Source of the DNA: Microbispora siamensis
GTDB taxonomy: Bacteria; Actinomycetota; Actinomycetes; Streptosporangiales; Streptosporangiaceae
Length of the DNA stretch: 57,606 nucleotides
Direction of reading: 5' to 3'
NCBI RefSeq assembly: GCF_016863095.1
Contig: NZ_BOOF01000059.1
Location: 1-57,606 of the forward strand
A program made the position numbers and the translations under genes. This document shows positions 23,524 through 31,959 of this stretch, in pieces. Positions within the stretch are counted from its first letter, which is position 1. Each line of letters begins with the position of its first letter. Under the pieces are notes generated by a model. It was given only the letters and a program-made list of their open reading frames with translations, ran no database searches and was not told the origin of the DNA.

Positions 23524-24414
23524 GTGGACAACCGCGAAGAAGTCCGCGAGTTCCTCGTCTCGCGGCGCGCCAAGATAACCCCCGAGCGGGCCGGGCTGCC
23601 CGCCGGCACCAGGCGCCGCGTTCCCGGGCTGCGCAGGAGCGAGGTCGCGGCGCTGGCCGACGTCAGCGTCGAGTACTACGCCAAACTCGAGCGCGGCAAC
23701 CTCGCCGGCGTGTCCCCCGGCGTTCTCGAGGCCGTCGCCCGCGCGCTCCAGCTCGACGACGCCGAGCGGGCCCACCTGCTCAACCTCGCGCACGCGGCCG
23801 ACGGCTTCGACGCGCTCGCGAGGCCCCGGCAGCGCGCCACCAGGCAGTGGGCGCCGCACCGGAGCCTGCAGTGGACCCTGGACGCGGTCACCGCCGGGCC
23901 GGCGTTCGTCCGCAACGGCCGCATGGACCTGCTGGCCGCCAACCGGCTCGCGCGTGCCTTCTACTGCGACTTCTACGCCACCGGTCAGCGGCCGCCGAAC
24001 CTCGCCCGCTTCACCTTCCTGGACCCGGCGTCCCGCCGCTTCTACCTCGACTGGGACCAGGCCGCCGACATGACCGTCGCCATCCTCCGCACCGAGGCCG
24101 GCCGCGACCCCCACGACAAGGAGCTCCACGACCTGGTCGGCGAATTGTCCACCCGCAGCGACGCGTTCCGCGTCCGGTGGGGCGCCCACAACGTCCGCCG
24201 CCACGGCACCGGCGTGAAGAGGTTCCACCACCCTGTTGTGGGCGACCTGACCCTCGCCTACGAGGGCCTGGAGATGGCCGCCGCTCCCGGCCTCACCCTC
24301 ACCGTCTACACCGCGGAACCGGGCTCGCCCTCGGAGGAAGGCCTGCGCCTGCTCGCCTCCTGGGCCGCCACCCAGGAAGCCGGCTCCCGCACGCAGCAGC
24401 TCTCGACCGGCTGA
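23524..24414 (+). CDS. XRE regulator with MmyB-like ligand-binding domain
   Basis: A 296-residue regulator. The N-terminal helix-turn-helix is of the MmyB type (REFLVSRRAKITPE, RRVPGLRRSEVAALADVSV, EYYAKLERGN). The C-terminal PAS-like domain (about 105-285) has the family's RNGRMDLLAANRLARAFY, LDPASRRFYLDWD and KRFHHPVVGDLTLAYE segments, thought to bind fatty acids or other small ligands. GTG 23524 gives a normal length. Divergent from the alcohol dehydrogenase, its likely target. Confidence 0.93.
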   Translation: MDNREEVREFLVSRRAKITPERAGLPAGTRRRVPGLRRSEVAALADVSVEYYAKLERGNLAGVSPGVLEAVARALQLDDAERAHLLNLAHAADGFDALARPRQRATRQWAPHRSLQWTLDAVTAGPAFVRNGRMDLLAANRLARAFYCDFYATGQRPPNLARFTFLDPASRRFYLDWDQAADMTVAILRTEAGRDPHDKELHDLVGELSTRSDAFRVRWGAHNVRRHGTGVKRFHHPVVGDLTLAYEGLEMAAAPGLTLTVYTAEPGSPSEEGLRLLASWAATQEAGSRTQQLSTG

Positions 24415-24592
24415 CGGTCAGGAGCCGCCGGACACCCACGCCGTACGATTTATCCGGGTTCGCCGGGCGGAGTATCCTGCTGCGCACGTGTCACCGACCT
24501 TCCCCCGCACCTCTCGGGACCCGCGGGTGGCAACGCACGGTACGGAGTCCGGCGCGGGTGGGCTGGGCTCGGCGTGAACGAAAGGGTGTCAA

Positions 24593-27500
24593 GTGGCGCG
24601 CTGTGAGGACCCTGAGCAGGGGCCGCTGACGGCGGCCGGATCCGGGGTGTTCGCCGCCGACGACGAGGTCGGCCGGGATCTGGCGCTGGTGGACTGGCGG
24701 GCGACCCCGCTCGGGCCGCCGGAGGAGTGGCCGCAGAGCCTTCAGACGGCGGTGAGCATCCTGCTGTCGTCCCGGTTCTCCATGTGGATGGCGTGGGGGC
24801 CGGAGCTGACCTTCTTCTGCAACGCCGCCTACCGCCGCGACACGCTGGGCCGGAAATACCCGTGGGCGCTGGGCCGGCCGGCCAGCGAGGTCTGGGCGGA
24901 GATCTGGGACGACATCGGCCCGCGGATCGACACCGTGCTGGCCACGGGTAAGGCGACCTGGGACGAGGCGCTCCTGCTGTTCCTCGAACGGGCCGGCTAC
25001 CCGGAGGAGACCTACCACACGTTCTCCTACAGCCCCCTCCGGGACGACTCCGGCACCGTGGTCGGCATGTTGTGCGTCGTCAGCGAGGAGACCGAGCGGG
25101 TCATCGGCGAGCGGCGCATGGCGACCCTGCGGGATCTCGGCTCCGATCCCAGTGTGGTCCGCACCGAGCAGGAGATGCTCGCCTTCGCCTGCCGGCAGCT
25201 CGGCCGCAACCTGCGCGACCTTCCGTTCACGTTGACCTACCTGTACCAGGACGGCGGCGGCGCACGGCTGGCAGGGGTGACCGGAATCTCGGCCGGGCAT
25301 CCTGCCGCACCTCTCACGCTGCCGGCCGACGACCGGGACGCGGTGTGGCCCGCGGCGGCGCTCGCTCGGGGAGAGTCGGTGGTCGTGCCGCTCGACCCTG
25401 TCCCTGACGACCGGGCCCCGTTCGCCGGTCTCCCGGCCGGAGACTGGCCGGAGCCGCCCACGCAGGCGCTGGTGGTGCCGCTGCTCCAGCAGGGCAGCGC
25501 GCCGTACGGGTTCCTGGTGGCCGCGCTCAACCGATACCGCGCGCTGGACGAGGCGTACCGCGGGTTCGTCGAGCTGGCCGCGGGGCACGTCGCGGCGGGC
25601 GTCGCGAGCGCCCGCAGCTACCAGGCCCAGCAGCGGCGGGCGGAGGAACTGGCCGAGCTCGACCGTGCGAAGACCGTCTTCTTCTCCAACATCAGTCACG
25701 AGTTCCGCACCCCGCTGACCCTGATCATGGGGCCGGTGGAGGAACTGCGCGGCCGCCTGCAGGGAGCCGACGCGCAGGTGCGGGAGGAGCTGGAGGTCAT
25801 CCGCCGCAACGGGTTGCGGCTGGGCAAGCTGGTCAACACCCTGCTGGACTTCTCCCGCATCGAAGCCGGCCGCATGCAGGCCAGCTACGAGCCGGTCGAT
25901 CTGGCCGAGGTCACCGCCGAGCTGGCCAGCCTCTTCCGCTCCGCCATCGACAAGGCGGGCCTGGCCTTCCGGGTCGACTGCCCTCCCATGGACGAGCCGG
26001 TCTACATCGACCGCGGCATGTGGGAGAAGGTGGTGCTCAACCTGCTCAGCAACGCGCTGAAGTTCACCTTCGAGGGCTCGATCGGCGTCACCGTGCGCGG
26101 GGAGGACGACCACGCGGTGGTGACCGTCACCGACACGGGCATCGGCGTCCCGGCCGACGAGGTGCCGCGGCTGTTCGAGCGGTTCCACCGGATCGAGAAC
26201 GCGCGCTCGCGGTCGAACGAGGGAAGCGGCATCGGGCTGGCCCTCGTGCAGGAGCTGGTCGGCCTGCACGGCGGCACCATCACCGCCGACAGCACCGAGG
26301 GCGAGGGCACCCGCTTCACCATCCGCCTGCCGTACGGCTCCGCGCACCTGCCCGCCGAGGCGATCACGGCGGCCGGAACCGGCGCGGGCGCCACCGCCGC
26401 GGACCCGTACGTCGAAGAGGCGCTGCGCTGGCTGCCCGCGGACGACGGCGGCGAGCCCGCCGGGGACACGATGGGCATGTCGTCCCGCGAGGGCTCCGCC
26501 GCCCGGTCCGGCGGCTCGGCCGCGCCGGCGCGTGTGCTGGTCGCCGACGATAACGCCGACATGCGCGAGTATCTCGTGCGTCTCCTCAAGGGCGCCGGCT
26601 ACCAGGTCAGCACCGTAGGCGACGGGATGGAGGCCCTGGACGCCGTCCGCGCGGACGCCCCCGACCTCGTGGTCAGCGACGTGATGATGCCGCGACTGGA
26701 CGGCCTGTCCCTGGTCGCGGCGCTGCGGTCCGATCCGCGCACCGCCGCCGTGCCCGTGGTGCTGCTGTCGGCCCGGGCGGGCCAGGAGGCGTCCATCGAG
26801 GGCCTGCAGGCCGGAGCCGACGACTATCTGGTCAAGCCCTTCACCGCTGCGGAGTTGCTCGCGCGGGTGCGGGCGAACATGGACATGGCGCGGCTGCGCC
26901 AGCACCAGGCGCGCTGGCGCACCGCTTTGGTGGACTCGCTGCAGGAGGCGTTCTTCGTCTGCGACGAGCGGGGCGCCGTCGTCGAGATCAACAGCGCCTT
27001 CACCGACATCCTCGGCTACGGTCCCGAGAACCTGCCCTACACGCCGATCCACCCGTGGTGGCCGGACGCCGCCACCGATCCCGAGGCACACCGGCAGGTC
27101 GCCGACGCCTTCGGCGGCCTTCTCGGCCCGGGCCAGGGCAGCTACACCATCCCCGTCACGCATCGTGACGGGCACCGGATGTGGGTCAGCGTCACCTTCA
27201 ACCACGCGCAGGATCCCGACACCGGGCGCCGGGTCGTCGTCGGCACCCTCCGCGACGTCACCGCCGAGCATTACGCCATCCAGCGCGAGAGCGCCCTCGC
27301 CTCGCTGAGCACCAGCCTGTCCCAGGCCGGGAGCCTCTCCGACGCGCTGACCGGCGCCCTGCGGGAACTGCAGAGCCTGTGGCGCGCCCGGTCCGTGCTG
27401 GCCGCCGTCTTCGACCAGGGCGACGAGCCGACCGTGACCGCCACCGGTGAGCCGGTGGACTGGCACGGGCTGCCCGAAGAACGCCGCCGTACGCTCACCG

Positions 27501-28780
27501 ATCTGCTGCAGCGGCCTCTGCTCACCCCGGTCGCCGGCGACGACGGGGTCGGCATCATGCTGGAGCACCCCGAGGGCCAGCTTGCCCTGTGGGTCGACCT
27601 GGGCGGCCACCGGCCTTTCACCGGTGAGGACCAGGTGCTGCTGTCGCTGCTGGCCGGGCGGCTCGCCCAGGGACTGGTGCGCGCCCACCAGATCGACCAG
27701 CAGCGCGAGACCGCCATCGCGCTGCAGCGCGCCATCCTCGGCCCCGCCCAGCTGCCCGAAGGGTTCGCCGTACGCTACGAGCCCGCCACCCGGCCCCTGG
27801 AGGTCGGCGGCGACTGGTACGACACGGTCGCCCTGCCGGGGGGACGCATCGGCATCGTCGTCGGCGACTGCGTCGGGCGCGGGGTGGAGGCCGCCGCCGT
27901 CATGGGACAACTGCGCAGCGCGTGCCGCGCGCTGCTGCTGCAGGACGACAGCCCGGCCCGCGTGCTCATGGCCCTGGACCAGTTCGCCGCCGGCGTCCCC
28001 GGCGCCAAGTGCACCACCGTCTTCTGCGCCGTACTCGACCCGGAAACCGGGCGCCTGTCCTACTCCAGCGCCGGGCACCCGCCGGGGATCCTCGCCCACC
28101 CCGACGGCAGCACGGGCCTGCTCGACGGCGGACGTTCCGTTCCCCTGGCCGTACGCCCGGGCGCGACCCGCCCGGAGAGCGAGACCGTCATCCCGGCGCG
28201 CGCCACGCTCATGCTGTACACGGACGGCCTGGTCGAGCGCCGCCGCCGTCCGCTGTATTCGGGCATCGACCAGGCAAGCCAGGCCGTACAGGACGGCAGG
28301 AACGTGGCCGTCGACGACCTCGCGACCCAGGTGATGATCCGCCTGGCGCCCGCCGACGGCTACGACGACGACGTCGCTCTGCTGCTCTACCGGCACCCGG
28401 CCCCGCTGGAGATGACCTTCCCCGCCGAGTCGTCCCAGCTGGCCCCCGTCCGCAAGGCGCTGCGGGGCTGGCTCGGCCAGTGCGACCTGCCGACCCAGAT
28501 CGTCCAGAACATCCTGGTCGCCGCCGGTGAGGCGTGCGCGAACGCCATCGAACACGGCCATCGCCACACCCCGGGCGACATCGTCCGCCTGCGGGCCGAG
28601 GCGTCGGTCGACAACCTGCGCCTCACCGTCGCCGACAGCGGCCGCTGGAAGTCCCCCGAGCCCGAGGCCAACGCCCACCGCGGGCGCGGGGTCGCGCTCA
28701 TGCGCGCCATGATGCAGCAGGTCACCATCACCCCCGGCCCGTACGGCACCACCGTCGACATGCAGATGAGGATCGCCTGA
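24593..28780 (+). CDS. Multi-domain signalling protein: PAS/GAF, histidine kinase, receiver, PAS, GAF, PP2C, RsbW-type kinase
   Basis: A 1395-residue soluble protein. Domains in order: PAS-like (about 30-165), GAF (180-345), HisKA with phosphorylatable His in NISHEFRTPL (about 368), HATPase with NLLSNALKF (about 482) and DTGIGVPADEV and GSGIGLALV boxes, receiver (645-760) with DD, SDVMMPRLDG and LVKPF, PAS (775-890), GAF (900-1040), PP2C/SpoIIE phosphatase (1045-1270) with EVGGDWYDTV, DGLVERR and DDDVALLLY, and a second HATPase (1275-1395) with AAGEACANAIEHGH and DSGRW. So one chain carries a phosphorelay sensor and both a phosphatase and a kinase for an anti-anti-sigma factor. GTG start with GAAAGG upstream. 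The STAS gene overlaps its stop. Confidence 0.93.
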   Translation: MARCEDPEQGPLTAAGSGVFAADDEVGRDLALVDWRATPLGPPEEWPQSLQTAVSILLSSRFSMWMAWGPELTFFCNAAYRRDTLGRKYPWALGRPASEVWAEIWDDIGPRIDTVLATGKATWDEALLLFLERAGYPEETYHTFSYSPLRDDSGTVVGMLCVVSEETERVIGERRMATLRDLGSDPSVVRTEQEMLAFACRQLGRNLRDLPFTLTYLYQDGGGARLAGVTGISAGHPAAPLTLPADDRDAVWPAAALARGESVVVPLDPVPDDRAPFAGLPAGDWPEPPTQALVVPLLQQGSAPYGFLVAALNRYRALDEAYRGFVELAAGHVAAGVASARSYQAQQRRAEELAELDRAKTVFFSNISHEFRTPLTLIMGPVEELRGRLQGADAQVREELEVIRRNGLRLGKLVNTLLDFSRIEAGRMQASYEPVDLAEVTAELASLFRSAIDKAGLAFRVDCPPMDEPVYIDRGMWEKVVLNLLSNALKFTFEGSIGVTVRGEDDHAVVTVTDTGIGVPADEVPRLFERFHRIENARSRSNEGSGIGLALVQELVGLHGGTITADSTEGEGTRFTIRLPYGSAHLPAEAITAAGTGAGATAADPYVEEALRWLPADDGGEPAGDTMGMSSREGSAARSGGSAAPARVLVADDNADMREYLVRLLKGAGYQVSTVGDGMEALDAVRADAPDLVVSDVMMPRLDGLSLVAALRSDPRTAAVPVVLLSARAGQEASIEGLQAGADDYLVKPFTAAELLARVRANMDMARLRQHQARWRTALVDSLQEAFFVCDERGAVVEINSAFTDILGYGPENLPYTPIHPWWPDAATDPEAHRQVADAFGGLLGPGQGSYTIPVTHRDGHRMWVSVTFNHAQDPDTGRRVVVGTLRDVTAEHYAIQRESALASLSTSLSQAGSLSDALTGALRELQSLWRARSVLAAVFDQGDEPTVTATGEPVDWHGLPEERRRTLTDLLQRPLLTPVAGDDGVGIMLEHPEGQLALWVDLGGHRPFTGEDQVLLSLLAGRLAQGLVRAHQIDQQRETAIALQRAILGPAQLPEGFAVRYEPATRPLEVGGDWYDTVALPGGRIGIVVGDCVGRGVEAAAVMGQLRSACRALLLQDDSPARVLMALDQFAAGVPGAKCTTVFCAVLDPETGRLSYSSAGHPPGILAHPDGSTGLLDGGRSVPLAVRPGATRPESETVIPARATLMLYTDGLVERRRRPLYSGIDQASQAVQDGRNVAVDDLATQVMIRLAPADGYDDDVALLLYRHPAPLEMTFPAESSQLAPVRKALRGWLGQCDLPTQIVQNILVAAGEACANAIEHGHRHTPGDIVRLRAEASVDNLRLTVADSGRWKSPEPEANAHRGRGVALMRAMMQQVTITPGPYGTTVDMQMRIA

Positions 28781-29082
28781 TGACCACGCCCCTGACCCTC
28801 ACTCCTGGGGTTCGCCCGGACGGCGTCGCTCTCCTGACCGCGGCCGGTGAGATCGACATGAGCAACACCGACACCCTCGCGGCCGCTCTCGAGAGCACCC
28901 CGGGGCCCGTCGTCATCGACCTGACCTCCGTCGAATACCTCGACAGCGCGGGCCTGAGCGTCCTGTTCGCCCACGCCGACCGCATCACCCTCATCGCCAA
29001 CCCGCTGCTGACCCCCGTCCTGACCATCTCCGGTCTCGCGGACCTCGCCACCGTCCACGAGGGCGGCCCCGACGTCCGTTAG
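28780..29082 (+). CDS. STAS-domain anti-anti-sigma factor
   Basis: A 100-residue single STAS domain: DGVALLTAAGEIDMSNTDTL, VVIDLTSVEYLDSAGLSVLF with the phosphorylatable Ser in DSAG, and a C-terminal helix. It is the expected substrate of the PP2C and RsbW-type domains encoded by the gene before it, whose stop it overlaps (TGATG). When dephosphorylated, such proteins bind an anti-sigma factor and free a stress sigma factor. No sigma factor gene is visible in the window. Confidence 0.93.
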   Translation: MTTPLTLTPGVRPDGVALLTAAGEIDMSNTDTLAAALESTPGPVVIDLTSVEYLDSAGLSVLFAHADRITLIANPLLTPVLTISGLADLATVHEGGPDVR

Positions 29083-29168
29083 GGCAGGCGTTTCGGCCTT
29101 CTTTGCGGTTCCATCGCCTCAAGTGAGATTTTGCTCTCGCTTGCGTTGATCTCTTTACACGAGTCATG

Positions 29169-29184
29169 TGATAGTTGACTATCA
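29169..29184. promoter_or_regulatory. TetR-type operator before the P450 gene
   Basis: TGATAGT, two bases, ACTATCA: a perfect 7-bp inverted repeat 50 bp before the P450 start. GATAGT and CTATCA recur with the same spacing at 30459-30474 before the TetR gene downstream. It overlaps a plausible promoter (TTTACA at 29154-29159, GACTAT at 29177-29182). Confidence 0.7.
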
Positions 29185-29234
29185 AGTGGCGACTCGACGG
29201 CTCGTGGTGAACGACGATCCGCTCTGGAGGCATC

Positions 29235-30440
29235 ATGACCACTGTCGAACCCCGGACCTTCCCCTTCGGTCAGGTGGAGCGGCTGGAGGTGGACCCGCTC
29301 TTCTCCCGGTTGCGGCAGGAGGAACCGCTGTGCCGGGTCCGGCTGCCCTACGGTGAACCCGCCTGGCTCGCGACCCGATATGAGGACGTCAAGGTCGTGC
29401 TGGGCGACGCGCGGTTCAGCCGGGCCGCGGCGATCGGCCGCGACGAGCCGCGGATGCGGCCCCACCAGTCCCGCTCCGGGAGCATCCTCAGCTTCGACCC
29501 GCCCGAGCACAGCAGGCTGCGCAGGCTGGTGTCGAAGGCGTTCACCGTACGGCGGATCGAACTGCTGCGGCCACGGACGCAGGAGATCGCCGACGGTCTC
29601 GTCGGCGCGATGCTGGCCAAGGGCGCCCCGGCCGACCTCGTCGAGGACTTCGGGCTGCCGCTGCCGATCACGGTCATCTGCGAGTTGCTGGGGGTGCCCG
29701 TCGAGGACCGGGTCGACTTCCGCACCTGGTCGGACGCGCTGCTGTCCACCACGCGGTTCACCCCGGAGCAGGTGGTGCACTGCATGGGCCTGCTACGGGA
29801 GTACATGGCGGGGCTCATCGCCCAGCGCCGGCAGGCCCCGAAGGACGACCTGCTCAGCGCGCTCGTCGCGGCCCGCGACAACGAGGAGCGGCTGTCGGAG
29901 GAGGAGATGCTGTCGCTGGCCGAGGCGCTGCTGGTCGCCGGTCACGAGACCACGGCCACGCAGATCCCGAACTTCGTCTACGTGCTGCTCACCCACCCCG
30001 AGCAGCTCGCGGCGCTGCGCGCGGACCTCGACCTGATCCCCAGGGCGGTCGAGGAGCTGATGCGCTTCGTCCCGCTCGGGAGCGGCGCTTCCATCGCCCG
30101 CTACGCGCTGGAGGACGTCGAGTTGGGCGGCGTCACGGTGCGCGCCGGGGAGCCGGTGGTCGTGAGCCTGGTGTCGGCCAACCGCGACGAGTCGGTCTAC
30201 ACGAACCCCGACGACCTCGAATTCGACCGTCAGCAGGCCTCGCACGTGGGGTTCGGGCACGGGGCGCACCACTGCCTCGGCGCGCCGCTCGCCCGGATGG
30301 AGCTGCAGGTCGCCCTGCGTACACTGCTCACACGGCTGCCGGGACTCCGTCTCGCCGGCTCGCAGGACGACGTCGTGTGGAAGACGGGGTTGTCCACCCG
30401 GGGGCCCGAGCACATGCTTGTCACCTGGGACCAGCCCTGA
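29235..30440 (+). CDS. Cytochrome P450
   Basis: A 401-residue class-I bacterial P450 that needs ferredoxin partners, which are not in the window. Features are the HxxxR-like PPEHSRLRRLVSKAF, the I-helix oxygen motif LLVAGHETTATQ (about 233-244), the K-helix ExxR in VEELMRFVP, and the haem loop FGHGAHHCLGAPLAR with the ligand Cys near 346. It looks like the CYP105/CYP107 group. ATG 29235 has GGAGGCATC upstream. The TetR gene downstream and the shared operator suggest induction by a small molecule, so a detoxifying or catabolic role is plausible. Confidence 0.95.
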   Translation: MTTVEPRTFPFGQVERLEVDPLFSRLRQEEPLCRVRLPYGEPAWLATRYEDVKVVLGDARFSRAAAIGRDEPRMRPHQSRSGSILSFDPPEHSRLRRLVSKAFTVRRIELLRPRTQEIADGLVGAMLAKGAPADLVEDFGLPLPITVICELLGVPVEDRVDFRTWSDALLSTTRFTPEQVVHCMGLLREYMAGLIAQRRQAPKDDLLSALVAARDNEERLSEEEMLSLAEALLVAGHETTATQIPNFVYVLLTHPEQLAALRADLDLIPRAVEELMRFVPLGSGASIARYALEDVELGGVTVRAGEPVVVSLVSANRDESVYTNPDDLEFDRQQASHVGFGHGAHHCLGAPLARMELQVALRTLLTRLPGLRLAGSQDDVVWKTGLSTRGPEHMLVTWDQP

Positions 30441-30458
30441 CGGGCGTCCGGAGCTAAT

Positions 30459-30474
30459 CGATAGTCACCTATCA
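30459..30474. promoter_or_regulatory. TetR-type operator before the tetR gene
   Basis: GATAGTCACCTATCA, matching 12 of 16 positions of the operator at 29169-29184, including both half-sites GATAGT and CTATCA. It lies 13 bp before the TetR start and suggests autoregulation. Confidence 0.65.
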
Positions 30475-30486
30475 CTTGGTTATCCT

Positions 30487-31122
30487 GTGGTGGTGACCAC
30501 CGAGACCTCGCGGCGGCTGCGCGCCGACGCCGCACGCAACTCCAGCAGGATTCTGCGCGCGGCCCGGGAGGTCTGGGCGGAGCAGGGGCCCGACGCGCTG
30601 CTCGAAGACATCGCCCGCCGCGCCGGGGTCGGCATCGCGACGCTCTACCGTCACTTCCCCGACAAGGCGGGCCTGGTCAGGGCGGCCCTCGACCAGAGCT
30701 TCGCCGAGGACATCGCCCCCGCCATCGAACGGGCGCTCGGCGACGACGATCCCCGGCGCGGTCTGGCCACCGTGCTCGAGGCGGCGATGTCCACGGCGGC
30801 CCGTGAGCACAACACCCTGGCCGCCGCCCGGAACTCCGGCGCCGTCACCGCGGAGGCCAGCAGTCCGTTCATCGAGTCGCTGACCCTGCTGGCCCGGCGC
30901 GGGCAGCAGGCCGGGCTCATCCGCGCCGACCTCGTCCCCGACGACCTGCCCAGGATCATGGTCATGCTGATGGGCGTGCTGTGGACGATGGATCCCGGCA
31001 GCGACGGCTGGCGGCGCTACCTCGCGCTCGTCCTCGACGCCCTGTCACCTGACACGGCTTCCCCGCTGCCGGCCGCCGTGCCGCTCAGGTCACCGCGCAA
31101 ACGGGGCGGGTGGCCCGTGTGA
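30487..31122 (+). CDS. TetR family regulator of the P450 gene
   Basis: A 211-residue repressor. Helix-turn-helix: NSSRILRAAREVWAEQGPD, LLEDIARRAGVGIATLYRHFPDKAGL. The C-terminal ligand domain resembles the group with TetR_C SACE_7040-like ends. Three adjacent GTG codons (30487, 30490, 30493) can start it and there is no Shine-Dalgarno, so the message is likely leaderless and the exact start uncertain. It follows the P450 in the same direction, with its own operator between them. Confidence 0.9.
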   Translation: MVVTTETSRRLRADAARNSSRILRAAREVWAEQGPDALLEDIARRAGVGIATLYRHFPDKAGLVRAALDQSFAEDIAPAIERALGDDDPRRGLATVLEAAMSTAAREHNTLAAARNSGAVTAEASSPFIESLTLLARRGQQAGLIRADLVPDDLPRIMVMLMGVLWTMDPGSDGWRRYLALVLDALSPDTASPLPAAVPLRSPRKRGGWPV

Positions 31123-31151
31123 CGCCTCGGGCGCGGGCGTAGGGTGCGTGA

Positions 31152-31237
31152 GCGACGGCCTGTGTCGGAACAGTGCTCGGAAGGACTCCGGGTACCCACA
31201 GGCCGTCGCCGGTCACGGACGGCCCCCGCCGGGGGCC
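31152..31237. terminator. Two hairpins between convergent tetR and sod
   Basis: GCGACGGCCTGTG (31152-31164) pairs perfectly with 31197-31209 across a 32-base loop, and a compact GGCCCCC-GCC-GGGGGCC hairpin follows at 31221-31237, just past the sod stop. Together they look like a bidirectional terminator without T-tracts. Confidence 0.6.
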
Positions 31238-31243
31238 GGTGGT

Positions 31244-31849
31244 TCAGGCCGCGGCGCGGGCGGCCTCGAACCGGGCGATGACGTCGTTCCAGTCGACCAG
31301 GCTCCACAACTTCTCGACGTAGTCCGGCCGGACGTTGCGGTACTGCAGGTAGTACGCGTGCTCCCAGGCGTCGAACACCAGCAGCGGTGTGGTGTTCATG
31401 CCGACGTTGCCGTGGTGGTCGTACACCTGCTCGACCACCAGGCGCCGGCCGAGCGGCTCCCATGCCAGCACACCCCACCCCGAGCCCTGCACCGTGCTCG
31501 TCGCCGTGGTGAGCTGCTTCTGGAATGCCTCGAACGAGCCGAAGTGCTCGTCGATGGCCTCGCCCAGCGCGCCGTCGGGCCGGTCACCGCCGTCCGGCGA
31601 CAGGTTCTGCCAGAAGATCGAGTGCAGGACGTGGCCGGACAGGTTGAAGGCGAACGTCTTCTCCAGCCCGACCAGGCCACCGAACTCGCCCTTGTCCCTG
31701 GCCTCGGCGAGCCGTTCGAGGGTGTCGTTGGCGCCCTTCACGTACGCCGCGTGGTGCTTGGCATGGTGCAACTCCAGGATCTCGCCCGTGATCGCCGGCT
31801 CGAGTGCCGCGTAGTCGTAGGGCATGTCCGGCAGCGTGTACTGAGTCAT
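31244..31849 (-). CDS. Fe/Mn-type superoxide dismutase, probably the Fe form
   Basis: A 201-residue cytoplasmic enzyme converting superoxide to peroxide and oxygen. Metal ligands are in LHHAKHHAAYV (His near 27), LSGHVLHSIFW (His near 76), and VFDAWEHAYYLQY (Asp and His near 160-164). ATG 31849 has AAGGAGCG upstream. Metal type cannot be settled from sequence alone, but the Nur-box-like site just upstream is characteristic of the nickel-repressed Fe-SOD (sodF) of streptomycetes. If so, the enzyme is made when nickel is scarce and a Ni-SOD elsewhere would be its alternative. Confidence 0.93.
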   Translation of the reverse strand: MTQYTLPDMPYDYAALEPAITGEILELHHAKHHAAYVKGANDTLERLAEARDKGEFGGLVGLEKTFAFNLSGHVLHSIFWQNLSPDGGDRPDGALGEAIDEHFGSFEAFQKQLTTATSTVQGSGWGVLAWEPLGRRLVVEQVYDHHGNVGMNTTPLLVFDAWEHAYYLQYRNVRPDYVEKLWSLVDWNDVIARFEAARAAA

Positions 31850-31862
31850 CAGACGCTCCTTA

Positions 31863-31879
31863 TTGCAAATAATTCGCAA
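31863..31879. promoter_or_regulatory. Nur-box-like operator of the sod gene
   Basis: TTGCAA-ATAAT-TCGCAA, 14 bp upstream of the sod ATG. It matches the streptomycete Nur (nickel-responsive Fur family) box TTGCAA-N5-TTGCAA at 11 of 12 positions, as I recall that consensus. In GC-rich surroundings this AT-rich dyad stands out. Confidence 0.65.
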
Positions 31880-31959
31880 CTACGAGTTTGATGCAACCGA
31901 TTGCGGCCGCGCAAGGGTGCCCGGCTCTTGTGGTCGGGGAGGCCGGCGGGCCGCCTACG

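Noticed and set aside
24491..28678. Minus-strand open frame of 1395 codons opposite the signalling protein
   Set aside because: Composition (Gln, Arg, Gly, Val, Asp rich; no fold) is typical of an antisense shadow, and the plus strand carries unmistakable kinase, receiver and PP2C motifs.
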